Below the pieces are notes generated by a model. It did no database searches, was not told the DNA's origin, and saw only the letters and a program-made list of their open reading frames with translations. 64,000 bases of DNA from PALSA-693 sp963834725 (GTDB lineage Bacteria > Actinomycetota > Acidimicrobiia > Acidimicrobiales > Palsa-688), in contig CAWICN010000001.1 of the NCBI GenBank assembly GCA_963834725.1, forward strand, positions 4,960,001 through 5,024,000. The letters are read 5' to 3'. Shown here one piece after another: positions 8,580-18,114 of this stretch (position 1 is the first letter of the stretch; each line of letters opens with the position of its first letter). Position numbers and translations under genes: made by a program.

Positions 8580-8803
8580 GACTGGCTTCCCTCGTAGTCG
8601 ATGAGGGCGCGGACAACGAGTCGTGGAGACGTTTCCGGATGCAGGCGGTCGACGTAGTCATGGGTCGCCCAAAGCGGCACCCTCCGGTTTGCGTCCCTGT
8701 CGAGGGTTGACACGTCGCATCGCGCCATCAGCTCGTACAGGGTCGACATGCCGACGCCGATTAGTTCGGCGGCCTCTGGGATGGTCAGCAGGAGTTGGAG
8801 CAT
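8576..8803 (-). CDS. Second small HTH DNA-binding protein
   Basis: A 75-residue protein beginning MLQLLLTIPEAAELIGVG, a helix_turn_helix_17/AlpA-like domain with recognition helix MSTLYELMARC and a C-terminal part DYVDRLHPET. A GAGGA site 7 bases upstream of ATG 8803 supports the start. The apparent long in-frame extension upstream crosses other genes and is not real. It is translationally coupled to the downstream HTH gene, so the two small DNA-binding proteins probably act together in excision or regulation of the element. Confidence 0.7.
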   Translation of the reverse strand: MLQLLLTIPEAAELIGVGMSTLYELMARCDVSTLDRDANRRVPLWATHDYVDRLHPETSPRLVVRALIDYEGSQS

Positions 8804-8945
8804 GGGGAAGTCCTCGGAGCGGATCGGACGAGTCGCGAGCAGATCAGAGCCGTCGCCAACGGTCCCGCGTCGACGACGTGGTCCCAGGCGCTTCGAACGA
8901 ATGGACCGTCGGTTCGAGATCGGGCAGGGTCGGACAGGTGAAGGG

Positions 8946-9508
8946 TCATGAGCGCATTTGGCCGGACGGGTCGAAGAGGGCTGGCTGTACGGTCTCCACC
9001 GACGCGGTCGCCCGGTGCCGTCCGCGAGGTTGGTTCTCGCCCGGGACCAGAACAGCTGACTCGACAAGCGCCGGGCCGGCGGCCAATGCGCTGTCCGGAC
9101 AGTTCGGACACCCTTTCTTGTCCGCAGTATGGGGACAGTGATCGAAGCGTTTCCGCTGCAAGGGGCTGTCTTGATCTTGTGGACGGGCTTGTAGCTGGAT
9201 TCCTTCGGGCAGGTGGAGCCGGTAGCCGGCGCGGCGGCGTCCGTCGATCCGCTCGAGCCGCTCGAGCCGCTCCAGGCTGACCAGGCCGGCGGCACGCAGA
9301 GCGGTGACGGCGCGGGCCGCGGTGTCTTTGGTGACGCCGATACCGGCGGCGATGTCTCGGACGCCGAGGGGGCGACCCAGCCGTGTTGGTCTGGGCGTGC
9401 GGCGAGGGCGAGGTGTTCCAGGGCGGCCCAGGCCAGCGGGCGCAGTCGGCGCCGCCAGATACCGCTGTAGGCGTAGATGAGCACGGCGGTTTCGTCTGGC
9501 TCGGTCAT
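8946..9508 (-). pseudogene. Winged-helix protein with Cys-rich tail, frameshifted
   Basis: Starts at ATG 9508, overlapping the stop of the upstream gene (ATGA). The first 48 residues (MTEPDETAVLIYAYSGIWRR..., DQHGWVAP) lie in one frame. Around 9367-9372, in a C5 run on the coding strand, the frame changes, and the continuation GVRDIAAGIGVTKDTAARAV-LRAAGLV is an obvious winged-helix motif. The C-terminal part carries a CPHTADKKGCPNCPD cysteine cluster and ends at 8946. The domain layout resembles actinobacterial plasmid/ICE replication or regulatory proteins, but no family name is certain. The single-base shift may be a real inactivation or an assembly error. Confidence 0.65.
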
Positions 9509-10011
9509 GGCCGGGGCTTGTCGTCGATGCCGGGGTCGTGGGGGTCGGCGGCCACCAGGCCGAGGCGCTTTCGGCGCGATCGCGGGGTCTGGTAGTCGCG
9601 GCGGGCGAGGCCGAGCGGGTAGTGGACGGCGGTGTCGATCTGGTCCCTGGTGGCGCCGAGAGGGTCTTCCGGCTCGATGGCGATCCAGCTGTGCAGGCGC
9701 TTCGGTTCGGCCAGTTCCTGGCGGGCGGCTCGGGCGGCCAGCGCCCGGTCTGTGGCGAGCGGCCAGCCCGGCAGGGCCTGGAAGGCGCTGTGTGTGACCA
9801 GGGCCCGGACCTCCGTGGATGCCTGCCTCCACAGGGGCGCTTGTTGGTTCACATTGGTCTGCGACGCCGTATCATTCGTTGTTGGGGAGGTTCGTCTGCG
9901 CAACTTGGGCTGCCTGGGGAAACGGGTTCGCCCTCTAGGCCGGCGCGGCGGGGGCCCCGATGTCTCCATTTCGACAGTCGCCAAGTCGGAAAGATCCTCG
10001 GGTGAAGTCAC
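9505..10011 (-). CDS. Hypothetical mobile-element protein
   Basis: A 168-residue basic protein starting at GTG 10011 behind an AGGAGG site. The C-terminal two thirds (FQALPGWPLATDRALAARAA, then IDTAVHYPLGLARRDYQTP) look folded; the first 60 residues are Pro/Arg-rich. I recognise no family. Its stop overlaps the start of the winged-helix gene. The first residues (MTSPEDLSDLATVE) are nearly identical to those of the small ORF just upstream, because both lie in a tandem duplication. Confidence 0.55.
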   Translation of the reverse strand: MTSPEDLSDLATVEMETSGPPPRRPRGRTRFPRQPKLRRRTSPTTNDTASQTNVNQQAPLWRQASTEVRALVTHSAFQALPGWPLATDRALAARAARQELAEPKRLHSWIAIEPEDPLGATRDQIDTAVHYPLGLARRDYQTPRSRRKRLGLVAADPHDPGIDDKPRP

Positions 10012-10202
10012 AGCGTCCTCCTGGTCGCGGTCCTCAACAACGGAGGGACCGTCTGTGTCACTTTCGGGACCCTCCCGTCGAGCCTGGAACGATCGACCGC
10101 ACCGACTTCGACAGTCGCCAACTCGGAAAGATCCTCCGGGGGTGTCACAGCGTCCTCCTGATCGCGGTCGTTACTAATAGGGCACCCCGGCTGTCACTTT
10201 CG
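9970..10202. repeat. Imperfect tandem duplication (~95 bp copies, ~137-bp period)
   Basis: Copies at about 9970-10065 and 10107-10202. Shared landmarks are TTCGACAGTCGCCA (9970 and 10107), the AGATCCTC block, CAGCGTCCTCCTG and TGTCACTTT (10056 and 10192). On the minus strand each copy carries an AGGAGG site, a GTG start and the same first codons of a protein. Confidence 0.75.
10008..10148 (-). CDS. Small ORF created by duplication of a gene start
   Basis: A 46-codon frame from GTG 10148 with the same ribosome site and N-terminus (MTPPEDLSELATVE) as the 168-residue gene downstream. Its TGA overlaps that gene's GTG, and its own GTG overlaps the stop of the gene upstream. It reads as a truncated copy of the downstream gene's 5' end, possibly serving only for coupling. 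Too short for function prediction. Confidence 0.4.
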   Translation of the reverse strand: MTPPEDLSELATVEVGAVDRSRLDGRVPKVTQTVPPLLRTATRRTL

Positions 10203-10402
10203 GCCAAACCCCCCCTGGACCGTCCGGGTATCCCGCGACCGCGGCGGCATCGGGGCAGACCCAGTGCCGGGCTCCACTGTTCGCACCCGACGGCGACCAC
10301 AACCTCGACTCCTGCGACCGGGCCGACATGCTCCTCGTGGTCGCACCAGGGGCCCCACGGAGGCCGCCAGTGGGGACGGGAGGAGCGATCGGCGCCGGTC
10401 AC
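10145..10402 (-). CDS. Small hypothetical element protein
   Basis: An 85-residue product from GTG 10402, preceded at about 9 bases by AAGGAGC. It starts MTGADRSSRPHWRPPWGPW and continues CDHEEHVGPVAG, which loosely recalls short actinobacterial proteins with a Cys-x-His motif (DUF6907-like), only a weak similarity. It stops in an overlap with the next small ORF. First gene of the four-gene minus-strand run down to 8946. Confidence 0.45.
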   Translation of the reverse strand: MTGADRSSRPHWRPPWGPWCDHEEHVGPVAGVEVVVAVGCEQWSPALGLPRCRRGRGIPGRSRGGLAESDSRGALLVTTAIRRTL

Positions 10403-11054
10403 AAACTCTCGCTCCTTTCGCCGGATCGTGTCTTCGGTAAATTCGGGGCAGCGGGGAGGGACTTCCGGAAAGAACGGCCGAAAACTTTTTCCGGTGGCGG
10501 CGAGAGGGGCCCTCATCTCTTACCGGCGAGGCTGAGACCCCAAAGTCAAAAATTGTTCCGGGATGTTCCAACGGTGGGATGAGGCCGGGGCACAGGGGTG
10601 GCGGTTTGTGGGACGGTCCGGGCTGATCCCCCGGGAGGGGGGCTCACCCCTGCGGTGTGGTCGGACCGGGCCGACGCGGCGCGATGCGGGTGGAGCCCTC
10701 GGGGGCGTCAGGCTAGGGCGTCAGGGTCGAGGTTTGGAGGCGATCAAGGAGCAAAGGCGCGCACGGGACTCGCTCCCAAATTGACGATCAGTGACTAGCT
10801 CGTGGCGGGTTGCGGCGTCGTAAGTGTCCTCGGAGGGGAACGCTCGACCCGATCCGCGGGCCGTCCCCGAGGGGGAGTGCCCGCTGGCAGAAGGCGTCGG
10901 TGACCGGCGCTGGGTGCCCCTGGCAGCGGGTCGGTGTGGGTGCTGGCGTTCGTGATGGCGGCGCGGGGGACCTACTTTTCGAGGGCACTCACCGGGCCGT
11001 GCTCTACCAGTGGGACTTACCACGGTCTCCGTCTGCAAATAGGTCGCTGTCTTG
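10403..11054. other. Intergenic region without recognised gene
   Basis: About 650 bases between the leftward gene set and the palindromes. Reading frames here have no recognisable homology. It probably holds leftward promoters and possibly the transfer origin, which I cannot pinpoint. Confidence 0.4.
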
Positions 11055-11099
11055 TGTCCTAATATCTAGGACATAGGAGGTGTCATAGACATTATGACA
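11055..11099. promoter_or_regulatory. Two tandem 19-bp palindromic operators
   Basis: TGTCCTA-ATATC-TAGGACA (11055-11073) and TGTCATA-GACAT-TATGACA (11081-11099) are perfect 7-bp inverted repeats, each with a 5-base spacer and consensus TGTCnTA-N5-TAnGACA. Centres are 26 bases apart. A related AGGACATA half follows at 11100. The surrounding DNA is unusually AT-rich. This looks like a binding region for a dimeric regulator controlling the relaxase and/or the leftward operon. Confidence 0.75.
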
Positions 11100-11400
11100 G
11101 GACATATATCGTCGAGCGATCACACCCGCTGATCCGTTCGCTTCCGCCGTACCGCGGAGTACAGGTAAGAGTAATTGCTCCTACACCTGCTGGATTTCAC
11201 TACGAGACCTTCACCAGGGAGCGCACACCGCCATCTCGCAACCTGATTGCTATTGACCATTCCACATCTCTAGCTACCTTTACAAAAAGGTCACAACATG
11301 ATGACCGATCTATGTGATACAAAGAGAAAAGTCTTTGGAAGACGATTGCAAGCCTGGCGCTTGCCGCCGAGCGGGCGCTTCGGAGGGAGGTGGGCCGCAA

Positions 11401-14400
11401 GTGGGATGGATGCGGATGATGGGCCGGGAGTCGGTGCAGTACCACCGCACGACGGTCATCGAGCACGGCGACGACTACCCGGGCCGGGCGTTGGCCTACT
11501 ACGCGTCTCGGGGTGAGACACCCCTGGTGTGGGGCGGCAGCGGCGCCGCCTCGCTCGGCTTGGCCGGGGACGGTGACCGCCGAGGGGTACGAGGCGCTCT
11601 TCGGGCCCGGCGGCGCCCGCCATCCTGCCAGCGGGGAGCGGCTGGTATCGACCCGGCGGCCGGGCCTGGAGATCGTCATATCGGCGCACAAGTCGGTGGC
11701 CGAGTTGGGTGTCATCGGCATGGCCGAGCACATGCATCAGATCGTGGACGCCGAGCGTGACGCCACCTTGGCCTACCTGGACCGGGTCACCCGCCAGATG
11801 GGCGGCCGCCGCGGCCAGGCCGCAGTTGCCACCGAGACGGGAGGGCTGATCTACGCCCATACCCGCCACGCCACCTCCCGCGCCGGTGATCCCTGTCCGC
11901 ATGATCATGTGCTGGTGGCGAATCTGATCGAAATGCTCGACGAGAAAGGCGGGTGGAAGGCGGCCGACACCGCCATCTGGCGTGAGCATCTGCACGCCGC
12001 CACCATGGTCGGCCGGGAGGCTTCGGGCCGGGCCGCGGTGGAGCTGGGCTATGCCATCGTGGCCGATCCGGGACCGTCGGGGAAGCTGGGACACTGGCGG
12101 ATCGCCGGCATCCCCGACGGGGTGATCGAGGTCCATTCCAAGCGGGCGGCCGAGATCGACGCCGAGTGCGCCCGCCGGGGCGAGTCCTCCTATCAGGCAC
12201 GTGGCGTCGCCGCCCGCAACACCCGCACCGCCAAGGACGGGCGGGTCGAGGCCGATCTGGTCGGGCGGTGGCGGGCGGAACTGGCCGGGATCGGCTGGCC
12301 CACCGACCGTCCTGGCCGCGGCGGTCGACGCCGCCTCCGCCCAGCAAGGCTCGGTTCGTCGGCTGACCTTGCCGGGGGCCCGGCAGATCATGTCCGGGAT
12401 TCTCGGCCCGGCGGGTGATCTGGCCTGCCGCAAGGTGTTCTGCCGGCGCCATGTCATCGTGGCCGTGGCCCCCTACCTGTACGGTCTGGACCCCCGACTG
12501 TTGGAGGTCCTGGTCGACCGGCTGCTGGCCGACCCTGAGATCATTCCCTTGGTCGGGGTGGCCGGCGCCCGGGAGCAGGCCCATTCCCTGGCCTCTATCC
12601 TGGCCAGAGAGACAGCCATCGCCGAGAGCCTGTCCCGAGGTCTGGGACGCGCCGACGCGCCCGCCACGACCGCTGCGGCCGTGACCACCGCCGTGCGAGA
12701 GGTGGAAGCCGGGCTGGGCGGTCGGCTCTCGGCCGAGCAGGCAGCCGCAGCCATAGCGATATGCACCTCGGGACGGGGGGCCGAGATCGCGGTGGGGGTG
12801 GCCGGCGCTGGGAAAACCACGATGCTCAAGGCGGTAGCCGCCGCCTTCGACGCCTCCCGCTACCGGGTAGTAGGCACGGCCACATCGGGTCAGGCGGCCC
12901 AGAACCTGGGCCGGGAGGCCGAGCTCGGAGAATCGGCGACCCTAGCCAGCCTGATCTGGCGGCTCGAGCACCGCCGGATCCGCCTCGACGGCCGGTGCCT
13001 GATCCTCTGCGATGAGGTCGGCATGACCGACCATGTCGACCTGGTCCGTCTCACCGCCCATGTGGAGGCGGCCGGGGCGAAGCTGGTCCTCATCGGCGAC
13101 CACCGCCAGCTCGGCGCGTCGGACCGGGCGGCGCCCTCCAGGCGCTGGTGGCCCGCCACCCCGACTCCCTCTACTACCTGCGGGAGAACCGGCGCCAAAG
13201 CGACCCCGACGAGCGGGCCGCCCTCGAGCAGCTACGCGACGGCGACACCGCCCTGGCCGTGTCCTGGTATCAGACACACGGACGTATTCACGCCGTCGAG
13301 ACCCGAGACGACGCCCTGCAGGCGGCAGTGGCCGCCTGGGCCACCGATATCGCCGCCGACCGGGATGCCGCCCTGTTCGCCTGGCGGCGGGCGAATGTGG
13401 CCGCCCTCAACCAGCGGGCCCGGGACTGGATGCACACCAACGGTCGGCTGTGGGGGCCGGAGATGGTCTGCCCTGGCGGGTTGGGCTACCGGGCCGGTGA
13501 CCGAGTCGTCACCTTGGCCCCCGGCCCGGACGGGTCGCTGGTCACCTCTCAGCGAGCGACCGTCACCTCCGTCGACCCGCAGCGAGACACCGTGGTCCTG
13601 GCCACCGACGACGGCCGGGTCGTCGCCCTGACCGGCGAACAGGCCGGTGCCGACCGCCTCGGGTACGGGTACGCCACAACGGTCCACCGCAGCCAAGGCG
13701 AGACCGTGGCCCGGGCCCATCTGTTCGCCGACGGCGGTGGCCGAGAGCTCGCCTATGTGGCCATGAGCCGAGCCCGGCAGTCCGCCCACATCTGGACCGT
13801 CGCCGACGACGTGCTCCAAGCCGTCGAGGACCTGGGCCGGGACTGGTCGCAGCGGCGGGCCCCGGCCTGGGCCATTGACACCGGCCAACCCGCCACCAAG
13901 AAGCCAAGCGTCGACCGACCGGACCGGACACCCGCACACCAAACACGCCTCGCCGCGCTGTTGTCCGCCGAATCGGACATCGCTGCCAAGGCGCTGGCCG
14001 AAGTGCGCCGCCCAGATCACCGCGACGCCATCGATGAAGCCCGCGGCCAACTCGAACGGCTCCGGCGGCAACGAGCCGACCTTGACCAGGGCCGGGGCGT
14101 CTACCACGACAGCGGCGCCGGGCGAGCGGTACGAGACCTCCACGATGCCGAGCAGTGCGGCGAGAACGCCCGCTGGGAGGCCGACAACGCCACCCGGTGG
14201 CGGCAACGGCGGGCCGCTGCCAAGGAGGCCGCTACGTGGTCTACTCGTGCGGCAGAAGCTGCGCAACGCCGACAGACTCACTATCTACCCGAAGCCGCCC
14301 GTTTAGACGGCGAGATCCGCCACTGCGAGAAGACCGTCGCCGACCTGGTCGCAGCAGCCGACAATGAGCGGGCCGGGTACCTGGCCAGCGACAAGTTGAT

Positions 14401-14584
14401 GAACGAGCACAACAACACCAGGAACAAGCCCGCCCGGGGGTTCGCCGCCTATCGGGACCACCTCGACGGCACCCAGCCGTCGCCACCTCGGCCTCCGACC
14501 CGAGCTGCCCAGGCCAGCTCGCACACCCCCATCTCGCCGCCCCGCCCAACACCCCAACCTCCCCGACAGGGCATCAGCATGTAG
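11401..14584 (+). pseudogene. MobF-type relaxase-helicase (TraA/TrwC-like), three frame breaks
   Basis: Conjugative relaxase fused to a superfamily 1 helicase, about 1,050 residues when frames are joined. GTG 11401 follows GGAGGGAGG by 10 bases. The relaxase part has the typical start (YHRTTVIEHGDDYPGRALAYY) and the metal-binding PHDHVLVAN box. The helicase part has Walker A GVAGAGKTTML, Walker B LILCDEVGM, the IGDHRQLGA motif, VHRSQGETV and AYVAMSRAR. A charged, coiled tail follows. The frame changes at about 11566-11569 (GGGG, one extra G), about 12309 and about 13115 (one base missing after GGCGC). Domain order is otherwise intact, so these are either very recent inactivating indels or assembly errors. 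Confidence 0.85.
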
Positions 14585-15370
14585 CGTCGCCCATGACGGA
14601 CGACCTCCGGGACGGGACACGTCACTGTGGAAGACATGAAGCCCTTGTCGCTGTTGGCGGCATCCCTATCTGGCCTCGCGCCGGCAAACGTCGGCAGCGC
14701 TTTCGCGACGAGTCGCAGTCAAGCCCGGCCGAAGGCCGCCCGAAGCGCTTGGGCTTGACGGCGACGCTCGTGAGTCTCCATGAGGGACGAACAATGGTTG
14801 AGGACCCCCGCCAGGGGGGGGTCCTGGATGCCCCTCGTCGTTAGCCAGCGATCCCGAATAGGGATGGTCAACTGGTATGCCGCGCGGATGCGGACCTGTT
14901 TACAGTCGCGGGCGGCGGACGAGTACACACCAGCTACCCGGGGAGAACCGCCACCATCAGCGGTCAGCGTTCCGGCTCGCACCACGATGGCGGCGTCAGA
15001 TAGCTGTCAGGCAGCTGGGCAAAGCGTCGACGCACGACGTCTGCCCGTACGTTCTGGATCACCCGGATAACCAGCCCGGATCGGCACATTATGGCTACCG
15101 TCGTGCCGGCCGCCGTTCGGGATATTGGGATGGTCTCGACGACGGGGCCTGAATCACTCGCTGCCTCGGCGACGGGGACTGGGAAGAGCGGCTCGGCCCA
15201 CGCCGGTGCGTAAGGCCTGCGGCTGCCCGCAAGGGGATCCCTTATCGGGCACCACCCACGTAAAGGCACCCTGGACCGGTCAAGGCGGCCAGCGCGATCA
15301 CGGCCGGTCAGGACCCCCTCCGATGGTATTTGATGACGAGACCGGAGGAGTTGGTGGCGGGCGATCATCG
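14585..15370. other. Region downstream of the relaxase, no gene recognised
   Basis: About 790 bases. Short frames on both strands show no family features. The second attachment site of the tRNA-Val element would be expected hereabouts, but I did not find a copy of the tRNA 3' end. Confidence 0.4.
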
Positions 15371-15736
15371 TTATCCGGGTCGGGAGTCGGAGTTGAAGAT
15401 GTCGATGTCGATCTTGAAGACTCCGGACTCTCGCCTCCAGACCACAACGTACTTGCCGGCATCTCCAGGACCGGCCGTGCCGGCTCGACCGATCTCGATT
15501 GCCAGATCTCCGGCCTCGGTCACATCCTGGGTCTCGAGGTTGAGGTTCGTGAGGCCCGCATCGACGGCCTGCTTGAAGAAGCTCTCGATGTCGGCTCGTC
15601 CATCGATTCTCGGTGCTCCATCGGGAAGGAACTTGGCATCTTCGGTGTAGAGCGCAGCGATTGCTGCCGCATCGCCCGTTGCAATGGCCGCGTTCAATCT
15701 GGCGTTGGCGGCTCGGATCTCATCAATGATTGACAT
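15371..15736 (-). CDS. SnoaL-like (NTF2-fold) protein
   Basis: A 121-residue protein of the NTF2/DUF4440 (SgcJ/EcaC) type. The N-terminal helix IRAANARLNAAIATGDAAAIAALY is followed by the typical YTEDAKFLPDGAPRIDGRADI element and C-terminal strands KYVVVWRRESGVFKIDIDIF. Members of this fold are small isomerases, hydrolases or binding proteins, so the reaction cannot be predicted. It is apparently single-gene, with a methyltransferase downstream on the same strand after a 120-base gap. Confidence 0.78.
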   Translation of the reverse strand: MSIIDEIRAANARLNAAIATGDAAAIAALYTEDAKFLPDGAPRIDGRADIESFFKQAVDAGLTNLNLETQDVTEAGDLAIEIGRAGTAGPGDAGKYVVVWRRESGVFKIDIDIFNSDSRPG

Positions 15737-15857
15737 TGGTCGCTCCTCCGTGTCGTCGGCTCGGTTGTTCAGAATCCGTTCAGCTCGGGAACCAAGCTCG
15801 CTGGCTTGGGTTCCAGCTCAACTCAAGCGCGCATGGCGCGCGACTCAAGGTGGCCCT

Positions 15858-16583
15858 TCAGGGCCTGGTGGCAGTGATGAGGTACGGGACGCCACCGCCG
15901 AGACTCAGATCGGGCCGGGGCTCGGCAGTCACGTCGACGAAAGCGGCTGCGGTCAGCATTCTGAGGATCGGCTCGGGTCTGTCGAGGTGCATGAACGGGA
16001 GCTGTCCCCTTGTATCAGCGGTGTAGTGCTCGGCAAAGAGAGCTGGCACGTCGCCGTCGTCCCATTTGGTGAACCAAAAGCCGTCCACCGCCACCAGCCG
16101 GCCGCCTGGCCGCAGAAGCTCTCGCCAGTTGGCCATCGCGCTGACTGGCTCGCGGAGCGTCCAGAGCAGGTGCCGACTGGTCAGGGCATCAAAGGTGGCT
16201 GGCGAGAAGCCGGGCGCCACCGCGTCGCCGAGACGGACGTCAACAACGAGGCCACGGGTGGTGGCGTTGGCGACCAGCTCGTCGAGCATGGCAGGGGCCA
16301 GATCGACGGCCGTCACACGGTGGCCGAGAAAGGCCGCCGCCAGAGCCAGGTAGCCGGTACCACTCGCTACATCGAGGACATCGCTTGGGGGGCCAGGAAG
16401 AACCGAGGCAAGGGCATCAACCCATGTTTGGTACTCCGCCGAGCCGAACGCGGCCACATTGCCGGCGTGCGCCTCGTAGTCGGCAGCCACCGTGCTCCAG
16501 AACGTGGTGATGTGAGCTTGAACGTCCTCGGGCTGGTAGCGCTGCAGCCGGCCTCGTTCGGTGCTGCCGACTTTGGCCATCAT
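15858..16583 (-). CDS. Class I SAM-dependent methyltransferase
   Basis: A 241-residue methyltransferase. The SAM-binding motif I DVLDVASGTGYLALAAA (about 68-84) is followed by TAVDLAPAML (motif II), GDAVAPGFSPATFDALTSRHLLWTL and the late LLRPGGRLVAVDG strand. The N-terminal helix (ITTFWSTVAADYEAHAG) is as in small-molecule methyltransferases of the UbiE/tRNA-carboxymethyl type. The substrate is unknown. Confidence 0.85.
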   Translation of the reverse strand: MMAKVGSTERGRLQRYQPEDVQAHITTFWSTVAADYEAHAGNVAAFGSAEYQTWVDALASVLPGPPSDVLDVASGTGYLALAAAFLGHRVTAVDLAPAMLDELVANATTRGLVVDVRLGDAVAPGFSPATFDALTSRHLLWTLREPVSAMANWRELLRPGGRLVAVDGFWFTKWDDGDVPALFAEHYTADTRGQLPFMHLDRPEPILRMLTAAAFVDVTAEPRPDLSLGGGVPYLITATRP

Positions 16584-17157
16584 CGCTCCTTCGCTCGCCT
16601 GAGCCTCGGACCAGGAACCACGCCAGCCTCATCATGGTAGGTCGGAGGTTGCCTCGAAGGCGGTGTCGCCCTGCAGATGGCCCCCTCCATAAGCTGATCT
16701 CCTTCTGAGCACAGACCCACTTTCCCGATGCCTAGCAAAAGGTTCCCGCTGTGAACCGGCGGGAGGCCTTCAGAGGCGTCCGCTAAATCGCGCCATAGAA
16801 TCGCCTCGAGACCCACGGTATGGTCGGCCAGCTCGAACGGCTCACCGATCGGTATGTCGCTCGTTTTCCCCATGCCGGCCTCCTCGGCTCGCAGTCCTAC
16901 ACCAACGCTCCAGCGTCTGTTTCCCGCTGAGGCACTGCCGGTTCGCGGAATAGCCGGGCATTAAAGCTTGCACCTGACGGCCGGCCCTGGTAATCGAGAA
17001 CAGGCGCGCGAGAATCTCCGGTTCTGCAGCTGCGGCCTCAAGATGCTCCTTCCGGTTCGAGACCACTCGGGAACGACGGATCTGCGGTGCACGTAGCAGG
17101 CGCGGAAGTGGAACAGGACCGCGGCCTCGGTTGCGGCCACACGCGGGCGCTCGGCAG
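16584..17157. other. Gap without recognised gene
   Basis: About 570 bases. Minus-strand frames at 16580-16873 and 16842-17066 could encode short proteins but show no family motifs or convincing ribosome sites, and I do not call them. Confidence 0.35.
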
Positions 17158-17517
17158 CTACTCGTCGGGATGGCTCGTCATGTTGATGACGTTGCCGTCG
17201 GGTGCCCGGACGAAGAACCTTCGAATGCCCCAGGGTTCGGTGGAGAGCGGATGCACGATCTGGTAGCCTCGCCTCTGGGCCTCAGCAAAGGTCTCGTCGA
17301 CCTGGGCACCGACATGAGCCGAGATGACCGAATCCTCGGGTGCAGCAGCGTCCCTTGTCACCAGTTGTACCGAGGCGAGTTGTTCAGGCGAGGTGTATCT
17401 GGCCACCCAGCCGAGGTTGAACTCCTCGACCGCAAGCCCCAGGTAGCTCTGGTAGAACTCGCGTGACGAGGCAATGTCCGGCACTCGAAGATTGGCGATG
17501 ATCCCGGTCACTCGCAT
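17158..17517 (-). CDS. VOC (glyoxalase-fold) protein
   Basis: A 119-residue single VOC module. The N-terminal half TGIIANLRVPDIASSREFYQ and C-terminal RRFFVRAPDGNVINMTSHPDE correspond to the paired beta-alpha-beta-beta-beta units, with the final DGNVI turn typical of bleomycin-resistance/glyoxalase relatives. It lies on the same strand as, and 30 bases after, the sigma-linked VOC protein gene, so it may be in one transcript. The substrate is unknown. Confidence 0.82.
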   Translation of the reverse strand: MRVTGIIANLRVPDIASSREFYQSYLGLAVEEFNLGWVARYTSPEQLASVQLVTRDAAAPEDSVISAHVGAQVDETFAEAQRRGYQIVHPLSTEPWGIRRFFVRAPDGNVINMTSHPDE

Positions 17518-17547
17518 TTCTGGTCTCCTTCTTCTTTCTGGGTGTGC

Positions 17548-18114
17548 TCAGCTCGACGACGAAGTGTGCCCGGCCTGGATGTCCGACAGGCGCTGGGCGA
17601 AGTGCCAGCGCTGGCCTTCGGGGTCCAAGGCCTCGTAGCGACGGTCGCCCCAGAACATGTCCTCCAGCTCCATGACGATGCGAGCGCCCTCTGCCTTGGC
17701 CCTGGTGTAGTGGGCGTCGATGTCGTGGACGTAGACGTTGACCATGGCGGTGGTCATGCCGGTATCCAGGGGGCTCTGGAGTCCGTGGTGGGCCTCGCCC
17801 GCCCGGCCGATCATTACCACACCGTCGCCGACTTCCAACCACGCCAGCATCCCCTCCGGGTGTTCCATGCGCGCCTCTCGGCGTTCGGTCAGCCCGAAGG
17901 CCCTGGTGAGGAACTCGAGGGCGGCCGCCTCGTCCCGGTAAGCGAGTCGGGGATAGATCGACGGCATCCGACCAGGAGTCGGGAGCCGGTCCCCTCCGGC
18001 GATGGCGGCCATGAGCCGGGCCTTCTCCCGGGCGAGGACCTCGGGGTCGGGCGGGTCGTCGGGTAGCACCCGGTCGGGCCGGAGCTGGCGGAGGGGATCC
18101 AGGTCGTCGGTCAT
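17548..18114 (-). CDS. VOC-domain protein coupled to an ECF sigma factor
   Basis: ATG 18114 overlaps the sigma factor's stop (ATGA). The product is about 188 residues. Its first 40 (MTDDLDPLRQLRPDRVLPDD then PDPEVLAREKARLMAAI) resemble the N-terminus of CU044_5270-type proteins that accompany ECF sigma factors. The rest is a VOC domain of the PhnB-like type (PSIYPRLAYRDEAAALEFL, TAMVNVYVHDIDAHYTRAK, GDRRYEALDPEGQRWHFAQ). No membrane segment is present. I infer a soluble partner or sensor for the sigma factor; the longer upstream in-frame extension lies inside the sigma gene and is rejected. Confidence 0.75.
   Translation of the reverse strand: MTDDLDPLRQLRPDRVLPDDPPDPEVLAREKARLMAAIAGGDRLPTPGRMPSIYPRLAYRDEAAALEFLTRAFGLTERREARMEHPEGMLAWLEVGDGVVMIGRAGEAHHGLQSPLDTGMTTAMVNVYVHDIDAHYTRAKAEGARIVMELEDMFWGDRRYEALDPEGQRWHFAQRLSDIQAGHTSSSS

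Noticed and set aside
8576..9832. A 418-residue frame seeming to join several domains
   Set aside because: It strings together the start of the winged-helix gene, shadow sequence and the small HTH gene. Ribosome sites and homology support separate genes.
14593..15152. Frames of 83-96 residues after the relaxase
   Set aside because: No ribosome site, no motif, and they overlap on both strands.
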